Part shown: in pieces, positions 47,505-56,270 of the stretch
How the letters are laid out: every line of letters begins with the position of its first letter
Position numbering within the stretch: the first letter of the stretch is position 1
DNA from: Candidatus Polarisedimenticolaceae bacterium
Lineage (GTDB): Bacteria > Acidobacteriota > Polarisedimenticolia > Polarisedimenticolales > DASRJG01
Length of the DNA: 64,000 nucleotides
Direction: 5' to 3'
Assembly: GCA_036376135.1 (NCBI GenBank)
Contig: DASVAW010000129.1
Span: forward strand, 52,587 to 116,586
Translations under genes and position numbers: made by a program
The notes under the pieces: generated by a model
What the model was told of the DNA's origin: nothing
The model's input: the letters and a program-made list of their open reading frames with translations, nothing else
Database searches by the model: none

Positions 47505-49285
47505 CGCAGCCCCTCCAGGGTGAGGAGCACCTCGCGCGCCTGCGCGAGCAGCTCGCGCCGCCGCGCGGGATCGTCGGCGCCGGGGGCGAACCGCGCGAAG
47601 TCCGACGCTTCGAGGACGGCGCGCACGCGGGAGCGCAGGGCCTCGTCCCCGCCGCGCGCCGCGAGCCACCGGTCGACCTCGTCGTGCGTGAGCCCCGCCG
47701 CCGAGCGATCGGAGCGATCGGCGACGTAGTCGAGGAGGCTCCCCGCGAGCGCCGCGTGGAACCCCGCCGCGCCGAGGGCGCGTTCGGCCGCGTCGAGCCC
47801 GCGCCGCGCGCGCTTGCCCGCGCGCATCGCGCGGGCCGTCGCGCGGTGGCCGAGGCGGATCGCGCGCCGGCGCCCCCAGATCGCGAGGACCGGCGCGGCG
47901 AGGAGCGGCAGCGCGAACAGGAGCCGACCCGCCGGCCGCTCGTGCCAGCGCCGCGCATCGGTGCGGAAGCCCCCGCCGTCCATCCGCACGAAGGCGATCT
48001 CGTTGCGCTGCGCGCGCACCTCGCCGCGTGCGAAGGGGGCCTCGGGGGCGCTGCCGCGGCGGACGACGAGCGGGGAGGTGGACCCCTGCGCCACCGCGTA
48101 GGCGCCCTTCCGGAAATCGAAATACGGGAAGCGCACGTCGACCGGTGCGAGGGTGCCGGGGGCCAGGGGGACGACGACCCACTCCCAGGTCCGCCTGGAC
48201 CGGAGGCGACCGTCGCGGACCTTCGACTCGTCCTCCGTCTTGGGGTCGAAGACCTTCAGGTCGCGAGGGAAGTCCAGCCGCGGCGCCGCCACCCCCTGGA
48301 GCGAGCCCTCCCCCTCGACCGTCGCGCGGATCACGATCGCCTGGTTGGTCTCCGCTTCCGAGCGGTCGGTGGTGACCTGCATCGCGTAGACGCCGACCGC
48401 CCCGCCGAACCCCTCGGGCTTGCCCTCCTCCGGGAGCGGGCGTACCTGCAGCCGCACCGGCGAGGTCTTGCGCACGACCGTCTGCACCCTGGGCCGGAAG
48501 AAGTCCTCGAAGGGATCGGCGGTGCGCCGGCGCGCGGGGACCGCGAGCTCGGCGGTGAACGGCTCGATCGTCTGCGTTCCCGCGGCGGTGGGCACCAGGA
48601 CGCGCCGGTCGATCGGCTGGGCCACGTAAGTCCGCCCCTCGATCTCGACGCGGCGACGCTCGGCCTGGGCGTCGACCTCCTCCTCCTCGGACCAGAATCC
48701 CGACAGCGGCGGCGGGGTCCACCGCGCGTCCACCACCTGCACGCCCATGTAGAGCATCGCCTCGAGAGAGATCGGCTCCCCGAGCCAGGCGGTGGTGGTT
48801 CCCAGCGACGCCCGGACGAAGACGTCCGCGTCGTCCGCGGTCGCAGGCGCGGGAGATCCCCTGCCCTGCGGCCCGGTCGGCCCGGATCCCACCTCGAAGC
48901 GGATCTCCTTCGTGCGGAGCGCCGTCCCCTCCAGGTTCAGCTCGATCGGAGGGATCCTCGCGGGGCCCGCTCCCTTCGCCCGCAGGATCCAGGTCAACGT
49001 GAGCGCGGCGGTCTGGCGCGCCCCTGCGCCGTCGAACACGAACGACCGCTGCGACGAGGTGGACGGCCCCGACACCACCTCGAGGTTCTGGAGAAGGGGA
49101 AGGCGCGGCGCGCGGACTTCGGGGATCGAGGAGCCTTCGATCCGCACCGACAGCTCGATCGGGGTCGTGTCGGTCGCCCCGCGGGCGGGGCTCACCCCCG
49201 CCTCCACGCGGAATCGCTCCTCGCCGCGGGCGGAGGCGACCACGACGAGCGCGGCGAGCGCGGCGAGCGCGAGAAGCCGTCTCAC
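47501..49285 (-). CDS. batD: BatD oxygen-tolerance family protein
   Basis: A 594-residue exported protein with a signal peptide (RRLLALAALAALVVVASARG) and a large periplasmic part made of repeated immunoglobulin-like segments. Matches to BatD are ELSVRIEGSSIPEVRAPRLP, QNLEVVSGPSTSSQRSFVFDG (core GPSTSSQRSFVF), LTWILRAKGAGPARIPPIEL and VRLQVRPLPEEGKPEGFGGAVG (core PEGFGGAVGVY). One membrane helix near 450-470 (LLFALPLLAAPVLAIWG) is followed by a cytoplasmic helical domain. It overlaps batC-like and batE genes by 4 bases on each side. Confidence 0.9.
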   Translation of the reverse strand: MRRLLALAALAALVVVASARGEERFRVEAGVSPARGATDTTPIELSVRIEGSSIPEVRAPRLPLLQNLEVVSGPSTSSQRSFVFDGAGARQTAALTLTWILRAKGAGPARIPPIELNLEGTALRTKEIRFEVGSGPTGPQGRGSPAPATADDADVFVRASLGTTTAWLGEPISLEAMLYMGVQVVDARWTPPPLSGFWSEEEEVDAQAERRRVEIEGRTYVAQPIDRRVLVPTAAGTQTIEPFTAELAVPARRRTADPFEDFFRPRVQTVVRKTSPVRLQVRPLPEEGKPEGFGGAVGVYAMQVTTDRSEAETNQAIVIRATVEGEGSLQGVAAPRLDFPRDLKVFDPKTEDESKVRDGRLRSRRTWEWVVVPLAPGTLAPVDVRFPYFDFRKGAYAVAQGSTSPLVVRRGSAPEAPFARGEVRAQRNEIAFVRMDGGGFRTDARRWHERPAGRLLFALPLLAAPVLAIWGRRRAIRLGHRATARAMRAGKRARRGLDAAERALGAAGFHAALAGSLLDYVADRSDRSAAGLTHDEVDRWLAARGGDEALRSRVRAVLEASDFARFAPGADDPARRRELLAQAREVLLTLEGLR

Positions 49286-50028
49286 CAGTCCTTCTCCGGT
49301 GTCCCGGATCCGACGACGACCTCGCGTCCCTTGTCCTTCTTCTTGCGCTGGTTCTGGCGCTCGATTTCGGCGAGGCGGTCGAGCAGTTGCTCGGCCTGCG
49401 ACGGGCTCATGTCCCCGGGACGCGGCTTGGGTTGCGGGCGCGGGTCCGGCTTCTCGTCGTCCCCCGGTTTCGGCTCGCTCCCCTGCGAGGGCTTGGGCTC
49501 GGGCTTGTCCTTCGATTCGCCGCCCTGCTGAGGCTGTTGCTCTTGGTCCTGCCGAGGCGGTTGCTGCTGTTCCTGTTTTTGCTGCTGCTGCTCTTGTTTT
49601 TGTTTCTGCACCTGGAGCGCGCGCTGCGCGAGCTCGAGGTTGCGCTTGCTCTCGAGGTCTTTCGGCTCGACCTGGAGCGCGCGGCGGTAGGCGCGCACGG
49701 CGTCCTCGTAACGCTCCTGGCGGAACAGGGCGTTGCCGAGGTTGTGCGCGGCGCGCGGCAGAAGCGAGGACCCGGCCTGACGCAGCGCCTTCTCGTACAG
49801 CTCCGCCGCCTGCGCGACGTCGTCCTCGCGGAACGCCACGTTGCCGAGGTTGTACGGCAGCTCCGGCGCGTTCGGTGCCGCCTGCGCGGCCGCGTCGTAG
49901 GCCTCGCGGGCCGCCTTCCAGTCCTTCGCCTCGTACTTCGCGTTCCCCTTCTCGGTGTCGCGGTGCGCGGCCCCGCCGAGAAGCTGCGAGACCGCGGAGG
50001 CGATCACGAACAACACCACCGTCCTCAT
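49282..50028 (-). CDS. batC: BatC-like TPR protein with glutamine-rich tail
   Basis: The 248-residue product has a signal peptide or anchor (RTVVLFVIASAVSQLLGG), then TPR repeats at about 22-130 (NAKYEAKDWKAAREAYDAA, LPYNLGNVAFREDDVAQAA, NLGNALFRQERYEDAVRAY). Residues about 138-215 are very rich in Gln, Lys, Pro, Glu and Asp (for example QKQEQQQQKQEQQQPPRQ). A helical end with MSPSQAEQLLDRLAEIERQ follows. The Q-rich tract makes a locally less GC-rich stretch. The domain plan is that of BatC, a TPR partner of the Bat von Willebrand factor A proteins. Confidence 0.87.
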   Translation of the reverse strand: MRTVVLFVIASAVSQLLGGAAHRDTEKGNAKYEAKDWKAAREAYDAAAQAAPNAPELPYNLGNVAFREDDVAQAAELYEKALRQAGSSLLPRAAHNLGNALFRQERYEDAVRAYRRALQVEPKDLESKRNLELAQRALQVQKQKQEQQQQKQEQQQPPRQDQEQQPQQGGESKDKPEPKPSQGSEPKPGDDEKPDPRPQPKPRPGDMSPSQAEQLLDRLAEIERQNQRKKKDKGREVVVGSGTPEKDW

Positions 50029-51035
50029 GCGGCGCTCCTCCGCCGGCGCTCCGCCACGAACGCCTCCGCGAACAGCGCCGCGACCGCGACCGCCAGGGGG
50101 ATCGCGAAGCGCTCCGTGTACCGCGTGCGCAGCACCGTTCCCGTCTCCTCGCCTTCCATCGCCCCGAGGTCGCGCGCGATCGCGTCGAGCTCGACCTCCC
50201 CCGCCGTCGCGGTGTAGTACTTCCCGCCGGTCGCGTCCGCGAGCCGGGCGAGCGACGGGGCGTCGAGACGCGTGGTCACCACGCGACCGTCGCGGTCCTT
50301 TTTCCACTCCCCGGGGCCGCCGTACGGGATCGGCGCCCCCTGCTCGGTTCCGACGCCGATCGCCCACACCTTCGCGCCGGCCTTGCGGGCGACGTCGATG
50401 GCTTCCTCGAGCCCCCCTTCGTGGTCCTCCCCGTCGCTGAAGACGAGGATGGCCCGGCCGCGCGCCTCCCCCGACTCGGAGGTCGCGAACGCCCGGACCG
50501 CGGCGCGGATCCCTTCGGCGAGGGCGGTGCCGGGGACCGAGACCGCCTCCGGATCGAGCGCGTCGAGGAACAGCCGCACCGCCTCGTGGTCCACGGTCAG
50601 CGGGGCGACGAGGCTCGCCCTTCCGGCGAAGCTCACGAGGGCGAGACGATCGCCGACGAGCTTGTCGATCAGGGTCCCGGCGGCGTGCCGCGCGAGCCCG
50701 AGGCGGTCCGGAGGCACGTCCCCCGCCGCCATGCTCAGGGACGTGTCGACGACGAAGGCGACGTCCACCCCCTTCCGGGTCACCGCGTCGACCCCCGTCC
50801 CCCACTGGGGCCGCGCGAGGGCGACGACCCCCGAGACGATCGCGAGCAGGAGCAGCAGGGCCTTCGCCGCGCGGCGGTGGGTGCTCGCCTCCCCCGCGAA
50901 CCGCGCCGCGGCCTCGGGATCGGCGGCGAATCGGGCGAGCCGCCGCCGGGCCCGCCACGACGACGCGACCCACAACGAAACGACCACGGGAACCGCCAGC
51001 AGCCACGCCAACATCTCCGGTGCCGCGAAACGCAT
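50025..51035 (-). CDS. batB: BatB von Willebrand factor A domain membrane protein
   Basis: A 336-residue inner-membrane protein: two N-terminal helices (about 8-25 and 58-75) followed by the Bat signature ALARPQWG, a von Willebrand factor A domain with an intact MIDAS motif DTSLS (97-101), and a C-terminal helix near 310-330. FSDGEDHEGG is the downstream metal-binding region. BatA and BatB proteins bind each other in Bacteroides. The stop shares bases with the downstream gene, and the ATG overlaps the batA stop by one base (TGATG). Confidence 0.92.
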   Translation of the reverse strand: MRFAAPEMLAWLLAVPVVVSLWVASSWRARRRLARFAADPEAAARFAGEASTHRRAAKALLLLLAIVSGVVALARPQWGTGVDAVTRKGVDVAFVVDTSLSMAAGDVPPDRLGLARHAAGTLIDKLVGDRLALVSFAGRASLVAPLTVDHEAVRLFLDALDPEAVSVPGTALAEGIRAAVRAFATSESGEARGRAILVFSDGEDHEGGLEEAIDVARKAGAKVWAIGVGTEQGAPIPYGGPGEWKKDRDGRVVTTRLDAPSLARLADATGGKYYTATAGEVELDAIARDLGAMEGEETGTVLRTRYTERFAIPLAVAVAALFAEAFVAERRRRSAA

Positions 51036-52024
51036 CAGGGGATCCTCCGGAGCCGCGTGGCGAGAAGCAGGATCTCCGCGAAACACAACGCCCCGGCCCA
51101 CGCCAGGAAGACGCCGAACCGCTCGGTCCACGCGACCCGGATCCGGCTCTCGAACTCCGTCTTCTCGAGGGCGTCGATGCGGCGGAACGCCTCCTCGAGC
51201 CCCTGCGGGTCGGTGGCCCGGAAGTAGAGGCCTCCGGTGTCCTCCGCGATCGCGCGGAGCAGGCGCTCGTCGAGCTCCTGGCGCTGCCAGACCAGGCGCT
51301 TGCCGAACGGGGTATCGATCGAGCATCGCACCTCGCCGCGCGATCCGACGCCGATCGTGTACACGCGCACCCCGAGCGCCTTCGCCGCGGAGGCCGCGGC
51401 CTCGGGCCCCACCTGCCCCTGGTTGTTGATGCCGTCGGTCAGGAGGACGGCGACGCGGCTTTTCGCCTTCGACGTCCGCAGGCGCTGGACCGCCGAAGCG
51501 AGCCCCATCCCGATCGCCGTCCCCGACTCGTCGTCGGCGGCGAAGTCGAGCCCCCGGACCGCCTCGAGCAACATCTCGTGGTCGAGGGTCAGCGGGCAGC
51601 GCACCCCCGCGACGCTGGCGAAGGCCACGAGCCCGAGACGGTCCCCCGGGCGTCCCTCGACGAACCGGACGAGCGCCTCGCGGGCCACGCCGAGCCGGTC
51701 CCGGGGAGGCTCGTCCATGCAGCGCATCGACCCGGAGAGGTCGATCGCGACGACGATGTCGACCCCCAGCGACGAGATGTTCTCGACGGCGTTCCCCCAC
51801 TGCGGCCGCGCGAGGGCGATGACGGCGAGGGCGATCGCCGCCCCGCGAAGCCACGGGAGCGCGGCGTCCACGGTCGGCCAGAACCCGCCGACGCCGGCGA
51901 GCGCGGCGGCGTCGGGGATCGGCAGGCGCGGCCGTCCCCGTCGCCTCGCGCGGAGCAGCCACACCGTCGCCGCCGCCGCGAGGGGGAGCGCCGCGAGCCA
52001 ATAGGGTTGGGCGAAGCGGAACAT
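51035..52024 (-). CDS. batA: BatA von Willebrand factor A domain membrane protein
   Basis: The 329-residue product resembles BatB in plan: N-terminal helices at about 8-25 and 58-75, ALARPQWGN, a von Willebrand factor A domain with MIDAS DLSGS (95-99) and LLTDGINNQG, then a C-terminal helix (VFLAWAGALCFAEILLLAT). Both paralogues have complete MIDAS residues, so both should bind a metal and partner proteins. Adjacent genes overlap by one base at each end (TGATG). Confidence 0.92.
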   Translation of the reverse strand: MFRFAQPYWLAALPLAAAATVWLLRARRRGRPRLPIPDAAALAGVGGFWPTVDAALPWLRGAAIALAVIALARPQWGNAVENISSLGVDIVVAIDLSGSMRCMDEPPRDRLGVAREALVRFVEGRPGDRLGLVAFASVAGVRCPLTLDHEMLLEAVRGLDFAADDESGTAIGMGLASAVQRLRTSKAKSRVAVLLTDGINNQGQVGPEAAASAAKALGVRVYTIGVGSRGEVRCSIDTPFGKRLVWQRQELDERLLRAIAEDTGGLYFRATDPQGLEEAFRRIDALEKTEFESRIRVAWTERFGVFLAWAGALCFAEILLLATRLRRIP

Positions 52025-52923
52025 CAGGCCGCTCCCTCCTCGCGGGCCTTGGTCGCGTCGACGATCGCGTACGCGGAGTCGACGCAGGCGCGGCAGGCGT
52101 CGAGCCCCGCGGGGGCGCGCGCGAACTTCGCGAGATCGGCGCGGTCGAGGATCTCCCGCACGCGACGCGCGACGTCGGGGTCGCTTCCGGCCTGCGCGAG
52201 CAGCGGCGCCACCTCCCCGGTCGTCCGCTCGAGGAGGTCCACCCGCAGGCGCGCGGAGAGGTAGGTCTTGACGATGCGCGCGAGCCCCTCGAAGAAGACG
52301 TCCTCGCGCGCGGGGTTCTCGCGGTGCGCGTCGAGGAGCTTTCTCAGCTCCTCGTACGCCCACACGTGCGGCGGGAGGCGGCGGAACGGATCGGTGGGAG
52401 CCTGCACGCGAGCCAGGCGCGGAGCGAGGCGTCGCCAGAGCAGGTACAGGGCGGCCGCGGCGACGAGGAGGCCGGCGAGGATGAAGGCGGCGAGCTTCGC
52501 AGGTCCCCAGTCGGGGGCGATCGCCGCGGGGGGCTTCAGGTCGGCGATCTCGGGGGAGGCTCCGGGGGCGCGATCCTTCTCGGGAAGCACGCTCGCGATC
52601 TCGAGCGCGACCGGCGCGGTGGCGACGGCGCGACGTTCGCTCCCCTCGACGACGGCCAGGTCGATCGCCGGAACCTCGACCTTCCCGGTCGTGTAGGCCG
52701 CGATCGTGCCGGTCCAGACCGCCTTCCCCCCGACGGTCGGCGCCCACGTCCCGCCGAGGACGGTCACGTTCTCGCCGAGGTCGGGGCCGACCGGGGCTCG
52801 CTCCACCTCGGACCCGGGGTCGAGGGTCACCGTGATCGTCGCCCGGAGCGGATCGCCGACGGTCGCCTCCCTGGGCGTGACGTCCAGGACCGCGGTCGCG
52901 GCGAGGAGGACGGCGGCGAGCAT
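52024..52923 (-). CDS. DUF4381-like membrane protein of the bat operon
   Basis: The 299-residue product has a signal sequence (LAAVLLAATAVLDVTP), a periplasmic beta domain at about 18-115 resembling a BatD immunoglobulin-like segment (ATVGDPLRATITVTLDPGSEV), one membrane helix near 145-165 (AAFILAGLLVAAAALYLLW) and a cytoplasmic helical domain (PHVWAYEELRKLLDAHREN ... FFEGLARIVKTYLSARLRVD) typical of DUF4381 proteins. It sits between DUF58 and batA, the usual place. Its ATG directly abuts the DUF58 stop (TAGATG) with no gap. Confidence 0.82.
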   Translation of the reverse strand: MLAAVLLAATAVLDVTPREATVGDPLRATITVTLDPGSEVERAPVGPDLGENVTVLGGTWAPTVGGKAVWTGTIAAYTTGKVEVPAIDLAVVEGSERRAVATAPVALEIASVLPEKDRAPGASPEIADLKPPAAIAPDWGPAKLAAFILAGLLVAAAALYLLWRRLAPRLARVQAPTDPFRRLPPHVWAYEELRKLLDAHRENPAREDVFFEGLARIVKTYLSARLRVDLLERTTGEVAPLLAQAGSDPDVARRVREILDRADLAKFARAPAGLDACRACVDSAYAIVDATKAREEGAA

Positions 52924-53808
52924 CTACGCCCTCGCCGCGCGCCGGGCGCGCTCGCGGAAGAAACGGACGAGCGGCCGCTCCACCGGCTCCGCCGTCGAGA
53001 GCTCGAGGACGTCCACCCCGGTGCGGGCGAGCGCCTCGCGGGAGGCGCGCTTGCGCCCCGCGGCCCGCGCGGCGTAGGCGGCGCGCACGCGGGAGCTCCC
53101 GGTGTCGAGCAGGAGCGGCGTTCCGGTCTCGGGGTCCTCCACGGCGAGCAGCCCCACGTCGGGGAGGGCGAGCTCGCGGGGATCGTCCACCGCGATCGCC
53201 ACGACGTCGTGTTTGCGCGCGACCACCCGGAGCGTGCGCTCGAACTCGGGGTCCTGGAAATCCGACAGGAGGAAGACGACCGCGCGCTTGGTCACCGCGC
53301 GCCGGAGGGTGTCGAGGGCGGAGGCGATCGACGTCCCGCGCCCCTTCGGCTCGAAGGCGAGGAGGTCGCGCAGGACGCGAAGCCCGTGCTCGCGCCCCTT
53401 GCGCGGCGGGACGAAGGTCTCGACCCGGTCGGTGAACAGCAGGAGGCCGACGCGGTCGTTGTTGCGGATCGCCGAGAAGGCGACGAGGGCGCCGATCTCC
53501 GCCGCGACCCGGAGCTTGGTGGAGGGCCCCGTGCCGAACCGCTCCGAGCCCGAGGCGTCGACGGCGAGGACGACGGTGAGCTCCCGCTCCTCCGAGAACT
53601 TCTTGACGAACGGATGGCCCATGCGCGCCGAGACGTTCCAGTCGATCGTGCGCACGTCGTCCCCCGGCTCGTACTCGCGCACCTCGGCGAACTCCATTCC
53701 CCGCCCCTTGAAGACGGAGTGGTAGGAGCCCGCGAGGCTCTCCTCGACCAGGCGCCGGGTTCGGATCTCGAGGCGCCGGACGCGCCGAAGCAACTCTCTC
53801 GGGATCAC
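52924..53808 (-). CDS. DUF58 domain protein
   Basis: The 294-residue cytoplasmic protein has the DUF58 core: SVFKGRGMEFAEVREYEPGDDVRTIDWNVSAR (core FAEVREYEPGDDVRTIDWN) and a von Willebrand factor A-like fold with DASGSE at the MIDAS position and LLSDFQDPEFE. DUF58 proteins nearly always accompany MoxR ATPases. GTG start at 53808 lies 5 bases after moxR. Probably a substrate or adaptor of the MoxR chaperone; that role is inferred for the family. Confidence 0.92.
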   Translation of the reverse strand: MIPRELLRRVRRLEIRTRRLVEESLAGSYHSVFKGRGMEFAEVREYEPGDDVRTIDWNVSARMGHPFVKKFSEERELTVVLAVDASGSERFGTGPSTKLRVAAEIGALVAFSAIRNNDRVGLLLFTDRVETFVPPRKGREHGLRVLRDLLAFEPKGRGTSIASALDTLRRAVTKRAVVFLLSDFQDPEFERTLRVVARKHDVVAIAVDDPRELALPDVGLLAVEDPETGTPLLLDTGSSRVRAAYAARAAGRKRASREALARTGVDVLELSTAEPVERPLVRFFRERARRAARA

Positions 53809-53813
53809 GGGGT

Positions 53814-54800
53814 TCAGGGGACCTCGACGGCGTCGAAGACGCGCCGCACGACCTCGTCGGCGTTGACCGATTCGGCCTCCGCCTCGAACGAGAGGATGAG
53901 CCGGTGCCGCAACACGTCCGCCCCGATCGCCTTGACGTCCTCGGGGGTGGTGAAGCCGCGACCGCGCAGGAACGCGTGGGCGCGCGCGGCGGCGACGAGC
54001 GCCATCGTCGCGCGCGGGGAGGCGCCGTACTGGAGCAGCCCCTCGACGTCGAGCTTGAACTCCTTGGGACGGCGCGTGGCCTGGACGAGGCGCACGCAGT
54101 AGTCCTTGATGCGCTCGTCCACGTAGATCGCGTACATCGCCTCGCGCGCGCGCTCGATCGCCTCGAGGGTGGCGACCGGCCGGCTCGAGGGGGCGTGGGA
54201 ACCGGTCATGCGGTCGAGGATCTGCCGCTCCTCCTCCGCCGAGGGGTAGTCGACCTTGAGCTTGAGCATGAACCGGTCGACCTGCGCCTCGGGGAGCGGG
54301 TAGGTCCCCTCCTGCTCGATCGGGTTCTGCGTGGCGAGGACGAGGAACGGCGCGGGGAGCGGGTGCGAGACGTCGCCGATCGTGACCTGCCCCTCCTGCA
54401 TCGCCTCGAGCAGCGCCGACTGCACCTTCGCCGGCGCGCGGTTGATCTCGTCGGCGAGGACGAAGTGGGCGAACAGCGGACCCTTGCGCGCGGTGAACGT
54501 CCCGTCCTTCGGGCTGTAGATGAGGGTGCCGGTGAGGTCGGCCGGGAGGAGGTCCGGGGTGAACTGGATTCTCTGGAACGAGGCGTCGAGGGCCCCCGCG
54601 AAGGTCCGGACCGCGAGGGTCTTCGCCAGCCCCGGAACGCCCTCGAGCAGCAGGTGCCCCCGGGCGAGCAGGCCGATCGCCATCCGGTCGAGCAGGTACT
54701 TCTGGCCGACGATCACCCGCCTGACCTCGGCCAGGACCGCCTCGATCGACGCCGCCTCGCGTTGGACCCGTTCCTGGACCGCCTGGACCGACTCCACCAT
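53814..54800 (-). CDS. MoxR family AAA+ ATPase
   Basis: MoxR ATPases act as chaperones that mature von Willebrand factor A domain complexes. The 328-residue protein has Walker A GVPGLAKT (54-61), Walker B LADE (115-118), sensor-1 LATQNPIEQEGTYPLPEAQVDRF (core ATQNPIEQEGTYPLPEAQ), the LKVDYPS region and the C-terminal lid (YGASPRATMALVAAARAHA). I chose the ATG at 54800 because AAGGAG lies 6 bases before it; a longer in-frame start at 54827 has no such site. It begins the ten-gene bat transcript. Confidence 0.95.
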   Translation of the reverse strand: MVESVQAVQERVQREAASIEAVLAEVRRVIVGQKYLLDRMAIGLLARGHLLLEGVPGLAKTLAVRTFAGALDASFQRIQFTPDLLPADLTGTLIYSPKDGTFTARKGPLFAHFVLADEINRAPAKVQSALLEAMQEGQVTIGDVSHPLPAPFLVLATQNPIEQEGTYPLPEAQVDRFMLKLKVDYPSAEEERQILDRMTGSHAPSSRPVATLEAIERAREAMYAIYVDERIKDYCVRLVQATRRPKEFKLDVEGLLQYGASPRATMALVAAARAHAFLRGRGFTTPEDVKAIGADVLRHRLILSFEAEAESVNADEVVRRVFDAVEVP

Positions 54801-54848
54801 CTGGGACTCCTTACTCCTTGGACCCAAAGGACTTGGTGCGAACGCCGG

Positions 54849-54854
54849 ATTGTA
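54849..54854 (-). promoter_or_regulatory. -10 box of the moxR-bat operon
   Basis: TACAAT on the minus strand, about 49 bases before the moxR ATG, in the 212-base divergent gap to the chemoreceptor gene. The -35 region 17 bases upstream (TTTCCT) is a poor match. The rest of this gap shows no other feature I can name. Confidence 0.45.
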
Positions 54855-55012
54855 GCAACCGAGCCGCCCGAAGGAAAAATCCGACGGGTACGTAAGGTTG
54901 CCATCGGTGCGGACCCACCGCGAATCCCCGTCGCGATTCCCCGCCCCGGGGCCAGTGGCCTCACCCGCATCCCCAACCCATATTCGGTACGTCCGAAGGG
55001 GATCCAGAGTCG

Positions 55013-55945
55013 ATGCAAAAGAAACTCGCCGCGTCGTTTCTCATCGTCGCCTGCCTGTACACGATCGTCGGGGTCGTCGTCCCGCGGGTCCACCCGGACC
55101 CGGTCTGGGGGACCGCGCTCGCGGTCAGTCTCGACCTCGCCATCGGCCTGGGCGCCGCCTGGCTCGTCTCCTGGCGCCTGACCCGCAGGATCCGGGAGGT
55201 CGCCCGCGCCTCGGAGGACCTGCGCGAGGGGAACCTCGCGGCACGCGTGGACACCCACGGGGACGACGAGGCCGCCGAGCTCGCGCGCGCCTTCGAGAGC
55301 ATGCGCCAAGGGCTCGCGGGCGTCGTCGAGCGCGCCCGCGACGTCGCCTCGCGGGTTCACGGCTCCGCGCGCGAGCTCGCGACGACCGCGGAGGATCTCG
55401 ACGCCCGCGCCGAGGCCGGTGCGGCCGGGGCCGCGGCGGCGGCGGGGGGGATCGTCGCCGTCTCCGAGCGGACGGGGGCCACCGCCGCCGCCCTCGACGC
55501 CTTCCGCGCCAAGGCCGACGCCATCGGCCGCGCGATCGCCTCGATCGCCGCCCTCTCGCAGCAAACCCACCTGCTCGCCATCAACGCGTCGATCGAGGCC
55601 GCCCGCGCCGGCGAGGACGCCGAAGGGTTCGCCGTCGTCGCCGAGGAGGTGCGCCACCTCGCCGACGACGTGAACCGCGTCGCGGGGGAGGTCGCCGCGC
55701 TCGCCGCCGAGCTCGGCGCGAACGCCGAAGCCCTGGGTTCGCGGATCCGCGAGAGCGCCGACGCCGCCACGCGCGCCCGCGCGCTCGTCGAGCGCGCCGA
55801 GGCGTCCTTCGACGGGATCTTCGACACGGTCCGGGGCACCGGCTCCGGAGGGCTCGCCCTCGCCGCTTCCGCGCGCGGCCTCGCGGAAGCCTCCGGCGAG
55901 CTCGAGCGGGCGATCGCCGTCTTCCGGACGGAACCCTCCGCTTGA
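55013..55945 (+). CDS. Short methyl-accepting chemotaxis-like protein without a sensor domain
   Basis: The 310-residue protein has two membrane helices (about 6-24 and 33-54) joined by only about 9 residues, so there is no periplasmic ligand domain. A HAMP domain follows (about 53-105, RLTRRIREVARASEDLREGN). The cytoplasmic coiled coil is short; its hairpin tip reads QQTHLLAINASIEAARAGEDAEGFAVVAEEVRHLA (183-217), with the glutamate- and arginine-bearing core NASIEAARAGE intact for CheA/CheW binding. The protein may sense membrane or cytoplasmic state. It is coupled to a cheW-type gene by a TTGA overlap. Confidence 0.88.
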   Translation: MQKKLAASFLIVACLYTIVGVVVPRVHPDPVWGTALAVSLDLAIGLGAAWLVSWRLTRRIREVARASEDLREGNLAARVDTHGDDEAAELARAFESMRQGLAGVVERARDVASRVHGSARELATTAEDLDARAEAGAAGAAAAAGGIVAVSERTGATAAALDAFRAKADAIGRAIASIAALSQQTHLLAINASIEAARAGEDAEGFAVVAEEVRHLADDVNRVAGEVAALAAELGANAEALGSRIRESADAATRARALVERAEASFDGIFDTVRGTGSGGLALAASARGLAEASGELERAIAVFRTEPSA

Positions 55946-56265
55946 GGGTGCTGACCTTCCTCGCCTCCGGGCGCGCGTGGGCGATCGACCCCCGCGAGGT
56001 CCTGGCGGTGCAGCCCGCGATCGGACTCGCCGCCGCCCCCGGCGCTCCGGAAGGGGTGCTCGGCATCGCGGCGTTCCGCGGCGACGTCGTGACCGTCCTC
56101 GCGATCCCCGGCGTGGAAGGCGGCGCCGAGCCCCCGGAGACCGGCTCGATCCTCCGCCTGGCCCCGCCGCGGGAGCACCTCGCGTTGTGGGTTCCGGGGA
56201 CCGTCGCCCTCGGGGACGCCGCCGACCCGGAGATCGAGCGGATCGATCCGCTCCGGTTCGGTTGA
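55942..56265 (+). CDS. Short CheW-like coupling protein
   Basis: CheW links receptors to CheA. The 107-residue product is shorter than the usual 150-160. Matches are the first strand pair (LTFLASGRAWAIDPREVLAVQP) and GVLGIAAFRGDVVTVLAIPGV, the CheW core GxxxxRGxxxPxxDL in altered form. It starts at a TTG overlapping the receptor stop (TTGA at 55942-55945); GTG at 55948 is an alternative. Its end overlaps a possible TTG start of cheA in the same way. The last third reads like a shortened second subdomain, so it may be a minimal CheW. Confidence 0.72.
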   Translation: MRVLTFLASGRAWAIDPREVLAVQPAIGLAAAPGAPEGVLGIAAFRGDVVTVLAIPGVEGGAEPPETGSILRLAPPREHLALWVPGTVALGDAADPEIERIDPLRFG

Positions 56266-56270
56266 TCGCG

